64,000 nucleotides of DNA from DTPU01 sp963827855 (GTDB lineage Bacteria; Planctomycetota; Phycisphaerae; Sedimentisphaerales; Anaerobacaceae): positions 682,001-746,000 of the forward strand of contig CAWHBY010000002.1 of assembly GCA_963827855.1 (NCBI GenBank), in the 5' to 3' direction. Shown here one piece after another: positions 46,061-55,735 of the stretch. The translations under genes and the position numbers were made by a program. The stretch's first letter is position 1. Every line of letters starts with the position of its first letter. Below the pieces are notes generated by a model. The model was given only the letters and a program-made list of their open reading frames with translations. It did no database searches and was not told the DNA's origin.

Positions 46061-47596
46061 ATGATGCCATCGACTCACAGACGCCTGACCCTCCTGGCGG
46101 GCATGGTCCTCTTGTGCCTTGCCCAGGGGACGTGGCTGACCGGACCGGCCAGGGCCCAGGACCTGGCTGCGTTCGAGAAACGGGTCACTGAATTCACCCT
46201 GGCCAACGGGCTTCATTTCATCGTGCTGGAGCGCCACGAGGCGCCCGTGGCGGCGTTCCTGACCTTCGCCAACGTGGGCGCGGTGGATGAGCAGCGGAAC
46301 AAGACGGGCCTTGCCCACGTCTTCGAGCACATGGCCTTCAAGGGCACGCGGACGATCGGCACCAAGGACTATGCCGGCGAGTCCAAGGCCCTCGCCAAGA
46401 TCGACGCCCTGTTTGCCCAGATCGAGGCCGAACGCCTCAAGCCCAGCCCCGACAAGGCCAGGATCGAACATCTCCAGGGGCAGTTCAAGGAGGCGCAGGA
46501 GGAGGCCCAGAAGTACCTGGTGCACGACGAGTTCGAGGAGACCCTTCAGCGGGCCGGAGGTCAGGGCCTCAACGCGGGCACCGGCTCTGATCAGACCATG
46601 TACTTCGTGAATCTGCCCTCCAACAAAGCCGAGCTCTGGATGGCCCTGGAGTCGGACCGGTTCCTCAATCCCGTCTTTCGCGAGTTCTACAAGGAACGCG
46701 ACGTCATCATGGAGGAGCGACGCAGGGGCGTGGAGAGCGACCCGACGGGCCGGCTCTTCGAGGAGTTTCTGGGCGTGGCCTACAAGGCGCACCCCTACGG
46801 GACCGAGGTCATCGGCCACATGAGCGACCTGGAGGGCCTCAGCCGGGCCGACGCAGAGGCGTTCTTCAAGAAGTACTACAATCCCAGCAATCTCACCATC
46901 GCCGTGGTGGGCGACGTGGAGCCCCATCAGATCCGGCTGTATGCGGAGAAATACTTTGCCCACATTCCCAGAGGCCCCAAACCCGAGCCGGTCCTGACCA
47001 CTGAGCCACCCCAACTGGGCGAGCGACGGGTCACCGTGGAGGACCAGGCCCAGCCCTTCGTCGTGATCGGATACCACAAGCCCGGGATCAATCATCCGGA
47101 CAATGCCGCGTACGACGCCATGACCGACATCATGGGCTCGGGCCGTACCTCCCGCCTCTACAAGACCATGGTCAAAGACAAGCGTATTGCCATACAGGCC
47201 ACGGCCCTCCAGGGCGTGCCCGGCGAAAAGTATCCGGGTCTGTACGTGGTCTACGCGGTGCCTGCCAAGGGCCACACCAATGAGGAGTGCGAGCAGGCCC
47301 TCACGGCCGAGATCGAGAAACTCAAGACAGAGCCCGTCTCACCCGAGGAGTTGAAGAAGGCCAAGAGCCGGGCCCGGGCCAGCCTGATCCGGCAGCTCAG
47401 CTCCAACAACGGCCTGGCGCAGCAACTGACCTACTACCAGGTCGTCACAGGCGACTGGCGGAACCTGTTCCGGCAACTGGACCGGATCGACAAGGTCACG
47501 GCCGACGACATTCTCCGCGTGGCCAAAGAGACCTTCAGCCGCAAGAATCGAACCGTGGGTCTGATCGAGACTGTGTCCACGCCCAAGCCCGACTGA
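46061..47596 (+). CDS. M16-family zinc peptidase (catalytic partner)
   Basis: A 511-residue exported peptidase (signal MMPSTHRRLTLLAGMVLLCL). The inverted zinc motif HVFEH (HxxEH, His86/Glu89/His90) is intact in TGLAHVFEHMAFKG. A helical insertion of about 80 residues after it (KALAKIDALFAQIEAERLKP) precedes TGSDQTMYFVNLPSNKAELW. The second zinc-site Glu is in RDVIMEERRR. The C-terminal M16 half reads VVIGYHKPGINHPDNAAYDA and GSGRTSRLYKTMVKDKR. Together with the next gene it forms the usual active/inactive M16 pair that degrades peptides in the periplasm. Confidence 0.92.
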   Translation: MMPSTHRRLTLLAGMVLLCLAQGTWLTGPARAQDLAAFEKRVTEFTLANGLHFIVLERHEAPVAAFLTFANVGAVDEQRNKTGLAHVFEHMAFKGTRTIGTKDYAGESKALAKIDALFAQIEAERLKPSPDKARIEHLQGQFKEAQEEAQKYLVHDEFEETLQRAGGQGLNAGTGSDQTMYFVNLPSNKAELWMALESDRFLNPVFREFYKERDVIMEERRRGVESDPTGRLFEEFLGVAYKAHPYGTEVIGHMSDLEGLSRADAEAFFKKYYNPSNLTIAVVGDVEPHQIRLYAEKYFAHIPRGPKPEPVLTTEPPQLGERRVTVEDQAQPFVVIGYHKPGINHPDNAAYDAMTDIMGSGRTSRLYKTMVKDKRIAIQATALQGVPGEKYPGLYVVYAVPAKGHTNEECEQALTAEIEKLKTEPVSPEELKKAKSRARASLIRQLSSNNGLAQQLTYYQVVTGDWRNLFRQLDRIDKVTADDILRVAKETFSRKNRTVGLIETVSTPKPD

Positions 47597-47609
47597 TAGG
47601 AGTGTCCCT

Positions 47610-49094
47610 ATGATCTTATCCATGCCCCATCGATGGACCCGTATCGGATTGGCCGGTTGCTGTCTGGCCGCTGCGGTCCTGGCTGGCTGCAACCAGACGA
47701 CCACCGCCGGATCCGTCAAGAAGCTCCGGTATCCCAAGCTCAGGGACATCCAGATGCCCAAGGTCGAACGAGTGACCCTGGCCAACGGCATGCAGTTGTT
47801 CCTGGTCGAGGACCACGAGCTGCCCCTGATCAACCTGTCGGCTGCGATCCACACAGGCTCGCTCTACGAGCCTGCAGACAAGACGGGACTCGCCGGCATC
47901 ACGGGCGAGGTCATGCGGACAGGCGGCACCACGGACCTCACCGGCGACGAGATCGACGAGCGTCTGGAGCGGATTGCCGCGTCCGTCGAGACCGGGATCG
48001 GCCTGACCAGCGGGTACGCCTCAGCCTCCTCCCTTAAGGAGGACTTCGACACGGCCTTGACCACGCTGGCCGACCTGCTCATGCACCCTGCCTTCAGACA
48101 GAACAAGCTGGACCTGGCCAAGATGCAGCACCGCAGCGGCATCTCCCGCCGCAACGACGACCCGGGCGACGTGGCATCCCGGGAGTTCGGCAAGCTGATC
48201 TATGGCCCAGATAGTATCTACGCGCGCCAGACCGAGTACGCAACCATCGAGGCCATCACCCGCGATGACCTGGTGGCCTTCCACAAGCGGTTCTATGGTC
48301 CCAACAACATGATGGTGGCCGTATCGGGAGACTTCAACACAGCCGACATGGTCGCCAAGATCACCAAGGCCTTTGAGGGATGGAACCGGGTGGAGCCCGG
48401 CCTCATCCCCGCCCCTGGCGTCAACTACCCGTACAAGGCCACGGTCAACCTGGTGGCCAAGGACGATATCAACCAGTCCAACATCTACCTGGGCCACATC
48501 GGCGGCAGGCTCGACGACCCCGACTACTATGCCCTGGTCCTGATGAACCGGGTACTGGGCGGAGGCTTCACCAGCAGGCTGTTCCGCAATGTCCGGTCCC
48601 GCGAGGGCCTGGCCTACTCCGTCTTCGGCAACTACTCTGCAGACTTCGACCACGAGGGCGTGTTCACGGTCGGCTGCGAGACCCAGTCTGCCAAGACCGT
48701 GTACGCCATCAAGGCCATGCGCCGGGAGGTCCAGCGGATCACCGAGGCAGAGGTCACGGACGAGGAGCTGGCAGTGGCCAAAGAGAGCTTCCTCAACTCC
48801 TTCGTCTTCAACTTCGCCTCCAAGGGCAACATCGTGCGGCGTCTGATGACCTACGCCTACTACGGGTATCCAGAGGACTTCCTCCAGAAGACCAAGGCCA
48901 ACGTCGAGAAGGTCACCAAGGCGGACGTCCTCCGCGTGGCCAGAAAGCACCTCAGGCCCGACGCCCTCCAGATCCTGGTGGTGGGCAAGGCCCAGGATTT
49001 TGACCAGCCCCTCTCTACTCTCGGCGAGGTCCGACAGATCGACATCACGATCCCGCCGCCTCCAGCAGCGGATAGAGCCGAGGTAAGTCGTTGA
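47610..49094 (+). CDS. M16-family peptidase-like lipoprotein (inactive partner)
   Basis: A 494-residue M16 homologue with a lipoprotein signal (LAGC, Cys27). At the position of HxxEH it reads KTGLAGITGEVMRTGGTTDL, so the zinc motif is missing. The C-terminal half keeps the substrate-clamp features (VYLGHIGGRLDDPDYYALVL-like IYLGHIGGRLDDPDYYALVL, GGGFTSRLFRNVRSREGLAY). In two-subunit M16 systems such a partner binds substrate while the other cuts. It begins 13 bases after the first gene with TAGGAG upstream, so both are made together, here with one soluble and one membrane-anchored subunit. Confidence 0.9.
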   Translation: MILSMPHRWTRIGLAGCCLAAAVLAGCNQTTTAGSVKKLRYPKLRDIQMPKVERVTLANGMQLFLVEDHELPLINLSAAIHTGSLYEPADKTGLAGITGEVMRTGGTTDLTGDEIDERLERIAASVETGIGLTSGYASASSLKEDFDTALTTLADLLMHPAFRQNKLDLAKMQHRSGISRRNDDPGDVASREFGKLIYGPDSIYARQTEYATIEAITRDDLVAFHKRFYGPNNMMVAVSGDFNTADMVAKITKAFEGWNRVEPGLIPAPGVNYPYKATVNLVAKDDINQSNIYLGHIGGRLDDPDYYALVLMNRVLGGGFTSRLFRNVRSREGLAYSVFGNYSADFDHEGVFTVGCETQSAKTVYAIKAMRREVQRITEAEVTDEELAVAKESFLNSFVFNFASKGNIVRRLMTYAYYGYPEDFLQKTKANVEKVTKADVLRVARKHLRPDALQILVVGKAQDFDQPLSTLGEVRQIDITIPPPPAADRAEVSR

Positions 49095-49171
49095 CAGTAT
49101 AAGAATTACGGCAGTCACAATGCAAGCCATGTTTGGCGGTGCGTTTCAGCCACTGTTCGCAATCAGAGGGC

Positions 49172-49200
49172 TTGCAATCTCAGGGACACTGCAGTAGAAT
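49172..49200 (+). promoter_or_regulatory. Promoter of tRNA-Lys
   Basis: TTGCAA (49172-49177), a 17-base spacer and TAGAAT (49195-49200). It lies 49 bases upstream of the tRNA. Confidence 0.6.
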
Positions 49201-49249
49201 ATAAGGTCTATGGTCGTGGGCCGCATGGTGCGGCCAGCAGCCAGAACCC

Positions 49250-49322
<73 letters not shown>

Positions 49323-49831
49323 TTCCTCTCCTTCCACCGCACAGCGGCCTACGTCGCAAGCCCCATGAGACCTGACGTTCTCTCAAACTGAGCACGGGCG
49401 GGGTAGCCGGGCACCCTGTCGCCGATCCTCCTCCATCAGAGGTCGGGCGCCTTCTTGGCCGGAAATCTGGTTCACTGAAGACGGTTCTTTGCCGAATGAA
49501 TGTCTCATGATCGCAACAACCCACTCAGCCGAATCTCATGCGTCGCTTTGGAGGTACTCGGTCGGATCTTGGCCCGTCTCGGTGTGGCCGCCGTCTCCTT
49601 CCAGGACGTGGACAACACCAGCGCCAGTGACCGAAGCCTCTCGTGACATGCCCAGGATCAAAGCTCCGTACACCACCGCCGAATACGCGTGCCTGCACGG
49701 CTGACGCAACAGGCCCCCTGCGCACAAGCCGGACGCCGGCCTCCCTCGTTTCAGAAGGTGTTTCTTGCAGCTTTCCGGCGGAAATCCCCGTTGCGTGAGC
49801 GGCATTTCTGACGGCCGATGACCAGTATCCG
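49323..49831. other. Intergenic stretch, no gene recognised
   Basis: About 500 bases with only short, unconvincing frames on both strands. No repeat of the families described elsewhere in the window was found. The last part leads into the promoter of the beta-helix protein gene. Confidence 0.5.
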
Positions 49832-49860
49832 TTGACAGAGGAGGGAAGGAGATGTATCAT
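49832..49860 (+). promoter_or_regulatory. Consensus promoter and 190-base leader of the beta-helix gene
   Basis: TTGACA (49832-49837), a 17-base spacer and TATCAT (49855-49860), near consensus. The leader (about 49867-50055) contains hairpins such as TTGGCCC-GTGA-GGGCC and GGTGCC / GGCACC and could be a regulatory RNA, but it matches no riboswitch I know. Confidence 0.65.
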
Positions 49861-50055
49861 GGTCCTAGAATGCCATGGAGGGGTCTTGGCCCGTGAGGGC
49901 CTTCCACGATTGCACCGGAATGCCATAGGCACTGCGTCCAGGCGGGGCTAAGGATCACGCAGGTGCCGGTCCGTGCTTGTTGAGTACCCAGGGTGAGGGC
50001 ACCGGCCTGCCGTGTTCGGTGGGCGGCCGGCCCCGTTGGCTTGAGGAGGATGATC

Positions 50056-52518
50056 ATGCGGTGGCTAATTGCTGTTCTTGGTTTCTGTTCGCTCCTTGTG
50101 GCCCCGGTTGCGGCGACCACGTTGAAGGCCACGATCACGGCCGACGATGACTTCCAGATCTACGTCAGCACCGACGACAGCGTACTGGGCACCCTGTTGG
50201 GTGAAGGCTCCACCGTGAATGGAAGCTGGGCAAGCAGTTGGACCTTCAACTATGACCTGACCCCCGGAGTCGTGAACTACATCCACGTGGTGGCCTGGGA
50301 CCTGTATCAGGTCAAGACCGCCTTCCTGGGCGAGTTCTGGCTGAGCGATGCAGGCTTCAGGTTCCGCAACGACGCACAGAACCTGACCACGGAATCCGCA
50401 GATTGGGACATGAGCAACGCAGGTTTCAGCATCGGTTACTACACGCCGGACATGATTGGCGCCAACCGTCCTACCACCGTTCCCTGGGAGGTGAGCGTGC
50501 CGGGTATCTCTGCCGACGCCCAGTGGATCTGGAGCAACTTCGGCAATGATTGGACCCAGCGATACTTCTCAACGCCTATCTTTCCGCCGAACGTCCTCAC
50601 CGTGACCTGCGGGGCCGGCGGGTCGGTGACCCAACCGGGCACCGGCGTCTTCAACGATGAGGAGGGAACGGCGATTCCAGCGGTGGCCATCCCGGATCTA
50701 GGACATCACTTCACAGGCTGGACGGGTACTGCAGCCACCTCGGGCAGGGTGGCTGATCCCACGTCGGCCAGTACCACGGTGACCGCAGGCGGGATCATCA
50801 GCCTTCACGCGAACTTCGCCCCGGACTCGGAAACCCTGCTCATCTCCACGACCACCGGGGGCACCGTGAGCACCCCTGGGCTTGGCGCCTTCACCTATGA
50901 CTATGGCACTGTAGTGGCCGTCGCCGCGGTCGCGGATTCCCATTATATCTTCGTCGGATGGACAGGCACGGCCGTGACGCTCGGCGAGGTCGCCGATCCA
51001 GGGACATCCAGTACGACAGTGACCCTCAACGCCGACAGCACGCTCGAGGCAACCTTCGTCCTTGATACCCATGTCCTGAGGGTGAATGCGGCAAACGGCG
51101 TTGTGACCCGTGTCCCGGACAAGGCGCCCTACGTCCACGGCGAAACGGTCCTGCTTCAGGCAGAGCCATCGCTCAACTACGACTTCAAGGGGTGGTCTGG
51201 AGATGCCACCGGCATCGCCAACCCCCTCACCCTCGTGATGGACAGTGACAAGACCGTCACGGCGGAGTTCGTGCTATGCACCCGGACCCTGAACCTCTCC
51301 TCCACGGCCGGCGGCAACGTCACGTTTCCTGGAGAGGGCACGTTCCAGTACCCGCACGGCGAACAGGTCATGCTCGAGGCCGAGGCAGATCCCGGCTTCG
51401 TGTTCGTGCATTGGAGGGGCAACCTGTCTTCGGACAAGACTCCCTATCTGCTCATCGTGGATGGGGACTACACCATGAAGGCGATCTTCCAGAGCACGTC
51501 GGACATCCTGTACGTCGACGATGATGCCCCGGCCGATCCGGGTCCCTGCGATATGACCATCAGCGACCTCTATGAGGCCGGGACCTCCGATCACCCCTTC
51601 GACAGCATCCAGGAGGCCATTGACGTGGCCAAGGAAGGGGCCAGGATCGTGATCCGACCCGGCACGTACTGGGAGATCATCGACCTTCTCGGCAAGGGCA
51701 TCACGCTGGACGGCCTCAGTTGTGGGGATGCCGGTCCCTCGCCCCTGCCGGTGATCGATGGCCAGGGAAGAGGCACCGTCGTCACCTGCAATGAGGACGA
51801 GTGCAGCGACGTGAAGAATCCCAACGTCTTCTTCCGTGGCCTAGTCATCACGGGCGGCCAGGGCCGAGTGGCTGGCGGCATCGTGGGCAGGGACAGCAGC
51901 CCCAGCTTCGAGAACTGCCTGATCGTCGGCAACCGCACGGCAGATCCGAACGACTCAGGCTATATCGGATCCGGCAGCCGGACCTGCGTGAACGGCGGAG
52001 CCTGCTTCTTCCAGGACTGCAACGTCGTCTTCGCCAACTGCACCCTCTCCGGCAACTACGGCGTCGAGGGCGGCCCGGTGATGGGCTTCAAGAACTGCGG
52101 TGTCACGATCGTGGACGGGATTGTCTGGGGCAACGGCCCCATCGCCATGGTGGCGGACGGGCCCGAGCAGCCGGTGGTGACCTATACGGACTTCAGCGGC
52201 GGCACTCTCGGGGTGGGCAACGTGAACATGAATCCGCTGTTTGCCATGCCAGGCTACTGGGCTGATCCGATGGACCTGACCCGCAAGCTCGATGGTACAG
52301 CCCCTGAGGCCGTGTGGGTGGCCGGTGATTACCACCTCCAGTCCCAGGTCGGGCGTTGGAGCCCTGTCCAGCATTGGGTCAAGGATCAGGCCACCAGCCC
52401 TTGTATCGATGCAGGCAACCCGACGGTGGCCGCCGCACAGGAACCTCAGCCCAACGGTGGCCGAGTCAATCTGGGCACCTACGGCGGAATGTGCCAGGCG
52501 AGCATGTCGGTCGAGTAA
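50056..52518 (+). CDS. Secreted protein with InlB-type repeats and right-handed beta-helix
   Basis: An 820-residue protein starting at ATG 50056 (GAGGAGG six bases upstream; the ATG at 50050 overlaps the spacer). A signal peptide (RWLIAVLGFCSLLVAPVAA) is followed by a domain of about 160 residues of unknown type. Four divergent InlB B-repeat/bacterial-repeat modules follow (LTVTCGAGGSVTQPGTG, LLISTTTGGTVSTPG, LRVNAANGVVTRVPD, LNLSSTAGGNVTFPG, each ending in a GW-type strand). A C-terminal right-handed beta-helix completes it (DSIQEAIDVAKEGARIVIRP, GLVITGGQGRVAGGIVGRDS, NPLFAMPGYWADP). The end SPCIDAGNP to LGTYGG is typical of planctomycete surface proteins. Its TAA stop forms the left flank of a MITE-A copy. 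Confidence 0.85.
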   Translation: MRWLIAVLGFCSLLVAPVAATTLKATITADDDFQIYVSTDDSVLGTLLGEGSTVNGSWASSWTFNYDLTPGVVNYIHVVAWDLYQVKTAFLGEFWLSDAGFRFRNDAQNLTTESADWDMSNAGFSIGYYTPDMIGANRPTTVPWEVSVPGISADAQWIWSNFGNDWTQRYFSTPIFPPNVLTVTCGAGGSVTQPGTGVFNDEEGTAIPAVAIPDLGHHFTGWTGTAATSGRVADPTSASTTVTAGGIISLHANFAPDSETLLISTTTGGTVSTPGLGAFTYDYGTVVAVAAVADSHYIFVGWTGTAVTLGEVADPGTSSTTVTLNADSTLEATFVLDTHVLRVNAANGVVTRVPDKAPYVHGETVLLQAEPSLNYDFKGWSGDATGIANPLTLVMDSDKTVTAEFVLCTRTLNLSSTAGGNVTFPGEGTFQYPHGEQVMLEAEADPGFVFVHWRGNLSSDKTPYLLIVDGDYTMKAIFQSTSDILYVDDDAPADPGPCDMTISDLYEAGTSDHPFDSIQEAIDVAKEGARIVIRPGTYWEIIDLLGKGITLDGLSCGDAGPSPLPVIDGQGRGTVVTCNEDECSDVKNPNVFFRGLVITGGQGRVAGGIVGRDSSPSFENCLIVGNRTADPNDSGYIGSGSRTCVNGGACFFQDCNVVFANCTLSGNYGVEGGPVMGFKNCGVTIVDGIVWGNGPIAMVADGPEQPVVTYTDFSGGTLGVGNVNMNPLFAMPGYWADPMDLTRKLDGTAPEAVWVAGDYHLQSQVGRWSPVQHWVKDQATSPCIDAGNPTVAAAQEPQPNGGRVNLGTYGGMCQASMSVE

Positions 52519-52699
52519 GGGCCTGCGTAGAAATAACCTGTTCAATTTTACGCTCAGATTTGGGTCAGATTGGGATGTGACGATTGAGCGAAACCGGAGG
52601 CGTAGTGCCCTTCTACGCCGAGGATTTCGCGATTGAGTCGCGGCCCAAGGTGGCCCGAAGATGAGATGGAAAATGGATAGGTTATTTCTACGCAGGCCC
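52519..52699. mobile_element. MITE-A copy 1 (181 bp, 21-bp perfect TIRs, TAA flanks)
   Basis: The ends GGGCCTGCGTAGAAATAACC-T and their inverted copy match at 21 of 21 bases. TAA lies directly on both sides (52516-52518 and 52700-52702), consistent with a 3-bp target duplication. The interior has a nested hairpin: GCGAAA (52588-52593) with TTTCGC (52625-52630), and GGCGTAG (52599-52605) with CTACGCC (52613-52619). There is no coding sequence. It differs from the 55555 copy at three bases. Confidence 0.85.
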
Positions 52700-52932
52700 T
52701 AACTCCGTCCGACCACTCCGGGCACCCTTGGGTCGCTGGTGACAGCGGCCCCAGAATCCGTGTGCCCCTCACGGGGCGACTGCGCACGGCTCCCACGGAG
52801 CCGACGAATACCCTATTGAGATCGGTCGCAGGACCCCGTATCATACACGCCACAGACCGACCGTCAGCAAGGTCAGGAGAATGACAGACGGGCCATGACT
52901 GGCTCTGCGCAGCCAAAGGAGCGAACCACACC

Positions 52933-54390
52933 ATGAGACCTACAGACCGCCATGAAGGGACAAGTCCCGCGATCCCCCGCCGCACCTTTCTCAAGGGTGT
53001 CCTTGCGGCATCAGCCGCCTCGCCCTTCCTGATCAGGCCCAGCCGGCTGAAGGCCGAGGCCTCAGGATCCGCCCCTGCAAACGTCCCTGCCAGCGAGAAG
53101 GTGAACCTTGCCTGCTGCGGGATCGGCAATCGGGGCGCAGACGACGTGGAGTCCATGTATGCCACGGGCATGGCCAACCTGGTGGCCTTCTGCGACGTGG
53201 ACATGGGCGGTCCCCAGACCGAGAAGATGCTCAAGCGGTTCCCCGACGTCCCGCGGTTCAAGGACTTCCGGGAGATGCTGGACAAGATGGGCAAACAGAT
53301 CGACGCCGTGTGCATCGGCGTGCCCGATCATTCGCACTTTCCCATCGCGATGCAGGCCATGTCCATGGGCAAGCACGTCTACGTGGAGAAGCCCATGGGT
53401 CACACGTTCCAGGAAGTGAACCTGATGATGCAGGCTGAGAGGAAGTTCAAGGTGGCTGCCCAGATGGGCAACCAGGGCCACTCCGGCAAGAACTACTTCC
53501 AGTTCAAGGCCTGGGTCGAGGCAGGGATCATCAAGGACGTCACCAAGATCACGACCTTCATGAACAGCTCCAGACGGTGGCACGGCTGGACCGTCACGGC
53601 CCTGCCCGGCGAAGAGCCCATCCCCGGGACCCTCGATTGGGACAAGTGGCTGGCCACTGCGGAGTATCACAAGTACAACCGGAGATACGTTCAGGGCGAC
53701 TGGCGGTGCTGGTACGACTTCGGCAACGGCGCACTGGGCGACTGGGGCGCGCACATCCTGGACACTGCGCATCAATTCCTGGATCTGGGTCTGCCGGTCG
53801 AGGTGGAGGCCGTCAAACTGGAGGGGCCGAATCCCTATATCTTCCCCCAGGCCTCGACCCTGCTATTCAAGTTCCCGGCCAGGGACGCCATGCCCCCCGT
53901 CGACGTGACCTGGTATGACGGGGTCAAGAACCTGCCCCCCTTGCCGCCGGAATTCGGCGAGTCTAAGCTCTCCGACGACATCCCCTCGCCAAGCTCAGGC
54001 AAACTGGACACCGCCAAGCTCGCGCCCGGCAAGGTGATCTACGGGCGTGACCTCATCTTCAAGGGAGGCTCGCACGCGAGCACCCTGGAGATCATCCCTG
54101 CCTCAAAGGCGAAGGAGATGGCCCCGAAGCTGCCCCGGATCCCTGGGGGCAACTCCGACCACAGCAAGAACTTCCTGTTGGCCGCCAAGGGTCAGGAGAA
54201 GTGCCGTTCGTCCTTTGACATCGCGGGTCCCTTGAGCCAGGTCCTGGTCCTGGGCGTCCTCGCACAACGGCTCAATGCCAAGCTGACATTCGACCGGGCA
54301 ACCCAGCAGATCACGAACCATGCGGTGGCCAACCAACTGCTTGTGGGGCCGCCGCCGAGAAAGGGATGGGAGCAGTACTATCGGCTGTAG
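52933..54390 (+). CDS. Gfo/Idh/MocA-family oxidoreductase with Tat signal
   Basis: A 485-residue protein with a twin-arginine signal (PRRTFLKGVLAASAASPF, Arg16-Arg17), so it is folded before export. The Rossmann domain reads VNLACCGIGNRGADDVESMY, and the family motif is HVYVEKPMGHTFQEV (EKP). The C-terminal domain (WRCWYDFGNGALGDWGAHIL) is typical of the planctomycete DUF-tailed group of Gfo/Idh proteins. Members use NAD(P) on sugars and inositols, but the substrate is unknown. It precedes a second, shorter family member and lies between the two MITE-A copies. Confidence 0.9.
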   Translation: MRPTDRHEGTSPAIPRRTFLKGVLAASAASPFLIRPSRLKAEASGSAPANVPASEKVNLACCGIGNRGADDVESMYATGMANLVAFCDVDMGGPQTEKMLKRFPDVPRFKDFREMLDKMGKQIDAVCIGVPDHSHFPIAMQAMSMGKHVYVEKPMGHTFQEVNLMMQAERKFKVAAQMGNQGHSGKNYFQFKAWVEAGIIKDVTKITTFMNSSRRWHGWTVTALPGEEPIPGTLDWDKWLATAEYHKYNRRYVQGDWRCWYDFGNGALGDWGAHILDTAHQFLDLGLPVEVEAVKLEGPNPYIFPQASTLLFKFPARDAMPPVDVTWYDGVKNLPPLPPEFGESKLSDDIPSPSSGKLDTAKLAPGKVIYGRDLIFKGGSHASTLEIIPASKAKEMAPKLPRIPGGNSDHSKNFLLAAKGQEKCRSSFDIAGPLSQVLVLGVLAQRLNAKLTFDRATQQITNHAVANQLLVGPPPRKGWEQYYRL

Positions 54391-54410
54391 CCTGCGTTCG
54401 GCTTGGAGGC

Positions 54411-54467
54411 TGGAGTGGAATCCAGAAGACAGAATCCTGAAGACAGAAGACTGAAGACCGAAGCCGG
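54411..54467. repeat. Word-like tract (CAGAAGAC / CTGAAGAC words)
   Basis: Drifting words AATCCAGAAGACAGAATCC, TGAAGACAGAAGACTGAAGA fill the gap before the second oxidoreductase. The tract is in frame with that gene but is not thought to be coding. Confidence 0.5.
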
Positions 54468-54468
54468 G

Positions 54469-55506
54469 ATGCGGAAGGTCCGATGGGGCGTCTTGAGCAC
54501 CGCCAAGATCGGACTCCAGAAGGTCATCCCGGCCATGCAGGCGGGACGATACTCGTCCGTGATTGCAATCGCCTCCCGCGACGGCGACAAGGCAAGGGCC
54601 GCGGCAGGGCATCTGGGGATCGCCAAGGCCTACGACTCCTATGAGGCCCTGCTGGCAGACCCGGATGTGGAGGCCGTCTACATCCCTCTTCCCAACCATC
54701 TCCACGTGGACTGGTCCATCCGGTCGCTTCAGGCCGGCAAGCACGTCCTGTGCGAGAAACCCATCGGCCTGAACAGCCAAGAAGCCGAGGTCCTCGTAGA
54801 GGCCAGTAGACGCCATCCGGGGCAGAAGGTCATGGAGGCCTTCATGTACCGGTTCCATCCCCAGTGGCAACTGGCGGTCAGGCTGGTCTCAGAGGGCAGG
54901 ATCGGCCAACTGCGGACCATCCAGTCCTTCTTCTCGTACTGGAACGTGGACCCGCAGAACATCCGGAACAACCCCGCCTTGGGCGGTGGCGGACTGATGG
55001 ACATCGGCTGCTACTGCATCTCCCTCTCGAGGCTGCTCTTCCATGATGAGCCGCTGCGGATCATGGGGAGCGTTGAGAATGACCCAGTGATGGGGATCGA
55101 TCGGCTGGCCTCTGCAGTGCTCCAGTTCCAGCATGGGACGTCCACGTTCACCTGCTCCACCCAGTTGACGCCTTACCAGAGGGTCAACCTCTTCGGCACC
55201 GAGGGACGGATCGAGATCGAGATCCCGTTCAACGCCCCGCCCGACCGCGTCTGCAGGCTCTGGCACCAGCGAGGCCCTGAGACCCAGGAGATCAGGATCG
55301 AGGTCTGTGACCAATACACCCTTCAGGGAGATCTGTTCTCCAAGGCCGTCTTGGACGATGCACCGGTGCCGACGCCGCTACAAGACGCTGTGGCCAACAT
55401 GAGGGCCATCGAGGCCGTGTTCGAGAGTAGCCGGAGCGGCACGAGGGCCGTATTATTGGCGGGGTCCGCTGCAGACTTGCCCTCGAAGCCTGAATCCAGG
55501 GCCTAG
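54469..55506 (+). CDS. Gfo/Idh/MocA-family oxidoreductase (cytosolic)
   Basis: A 345-residue enzyme starting at ATG 54469 (MRKVRWGVLSTAKIGLQKVI is the conserved N-terminus; the in-frame stretch before it is repeat sequence). The Rossmann domain is followed by VYIPLPNHLHVDWSIRSLQA and HVLCEKPIGLNSQEAEVLVE (catalytic Lys of EKP). MEAFMYRFHPQWQLAVRLVS and GGGLMDIGCYCISLSRLLF are typical of the glucose-fructose/xylose dehydrogenase-like branch. It oxidises a sugar or sugar acid with NAD(P). It follows the Tat-exported paralogue by about 80 bases. Confidence 0.9.
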   Translation: MRKVRWGVLSTAKIGLQKVIPAMQAGRYSSVIAIASRDGDKARAAAGHLGIAKAYDSYEALLADPDVEAVYIPLPNHLHVDWSIRSLQAGKHVLCEKPIGLNSQEAEVLVEASRRHPGQKVMEAFMYRFHPQWQLAVRLVSEGRIGQLRTIQSFFSYWNVDPQNIRNNPALGGGGLMDIGCYCISLSRLLFHDEPLRIMGSVENDPVMGIDRLASAVLQFQHGTSTFTCSTQLTPYQRVNLFGTEGRIEIEIPFNAPPDRVCRLWHQRGPETQEIRIEVCDQYTLQGDLFSKAVLDDAPVPTPLQDAVANMRAIEAVFESSRSGTRAVLLAGSAADLPSKPESRA

Positions 55507-55554
55507 CCCGGGCAAGACCAAGTCAGGCCAGAAACCGACAGTCCCCCTGAGTAA

Positions 55555-55735
55555 GGGCCTGCGTAGAAATAACCTGTTCAATTTTACGCTCAGATTTGGG
55601 TCAGATTGGGATGTGACGATTGAGCGAAACCGGAGGCGTAGTGCCCTTCTACGCCGAGGATTTCGCGATTGAGTCGCGGCCCAAGATGGCCCGAAGATGA
55701 GATGGAAAATGGATAGGTTACTTCTACACAGGCCC
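55555..55735. mobile_element. MITE-A copy 2 (181 bp, TAA flanks)
   Basis: Same length and orientation as the copy at 52519, differing at only three bases (GtoA in the interior, TtoC and GtoA in the right terminal repeat). TAA borders both ends (55552-55554 and 55736-55738). It lies between the second oxidoreductase and the end of a beta-helix gene. Confidence 0.85.

Noticed and set aside
49536..49805. 89-residue minus-strand frame in the gap after tRNA-Lys
   Set aside because: No ribosome site, no recognised domain and overlapping frames on both strands of similar length.
52554..53315. Minus-strand frames running through both MITE-A copies as a protein-coding element
   Set aside because: The shared peptide arises only because the two DNA copies are almost identical. 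There is no start, ribosome site or known domain.
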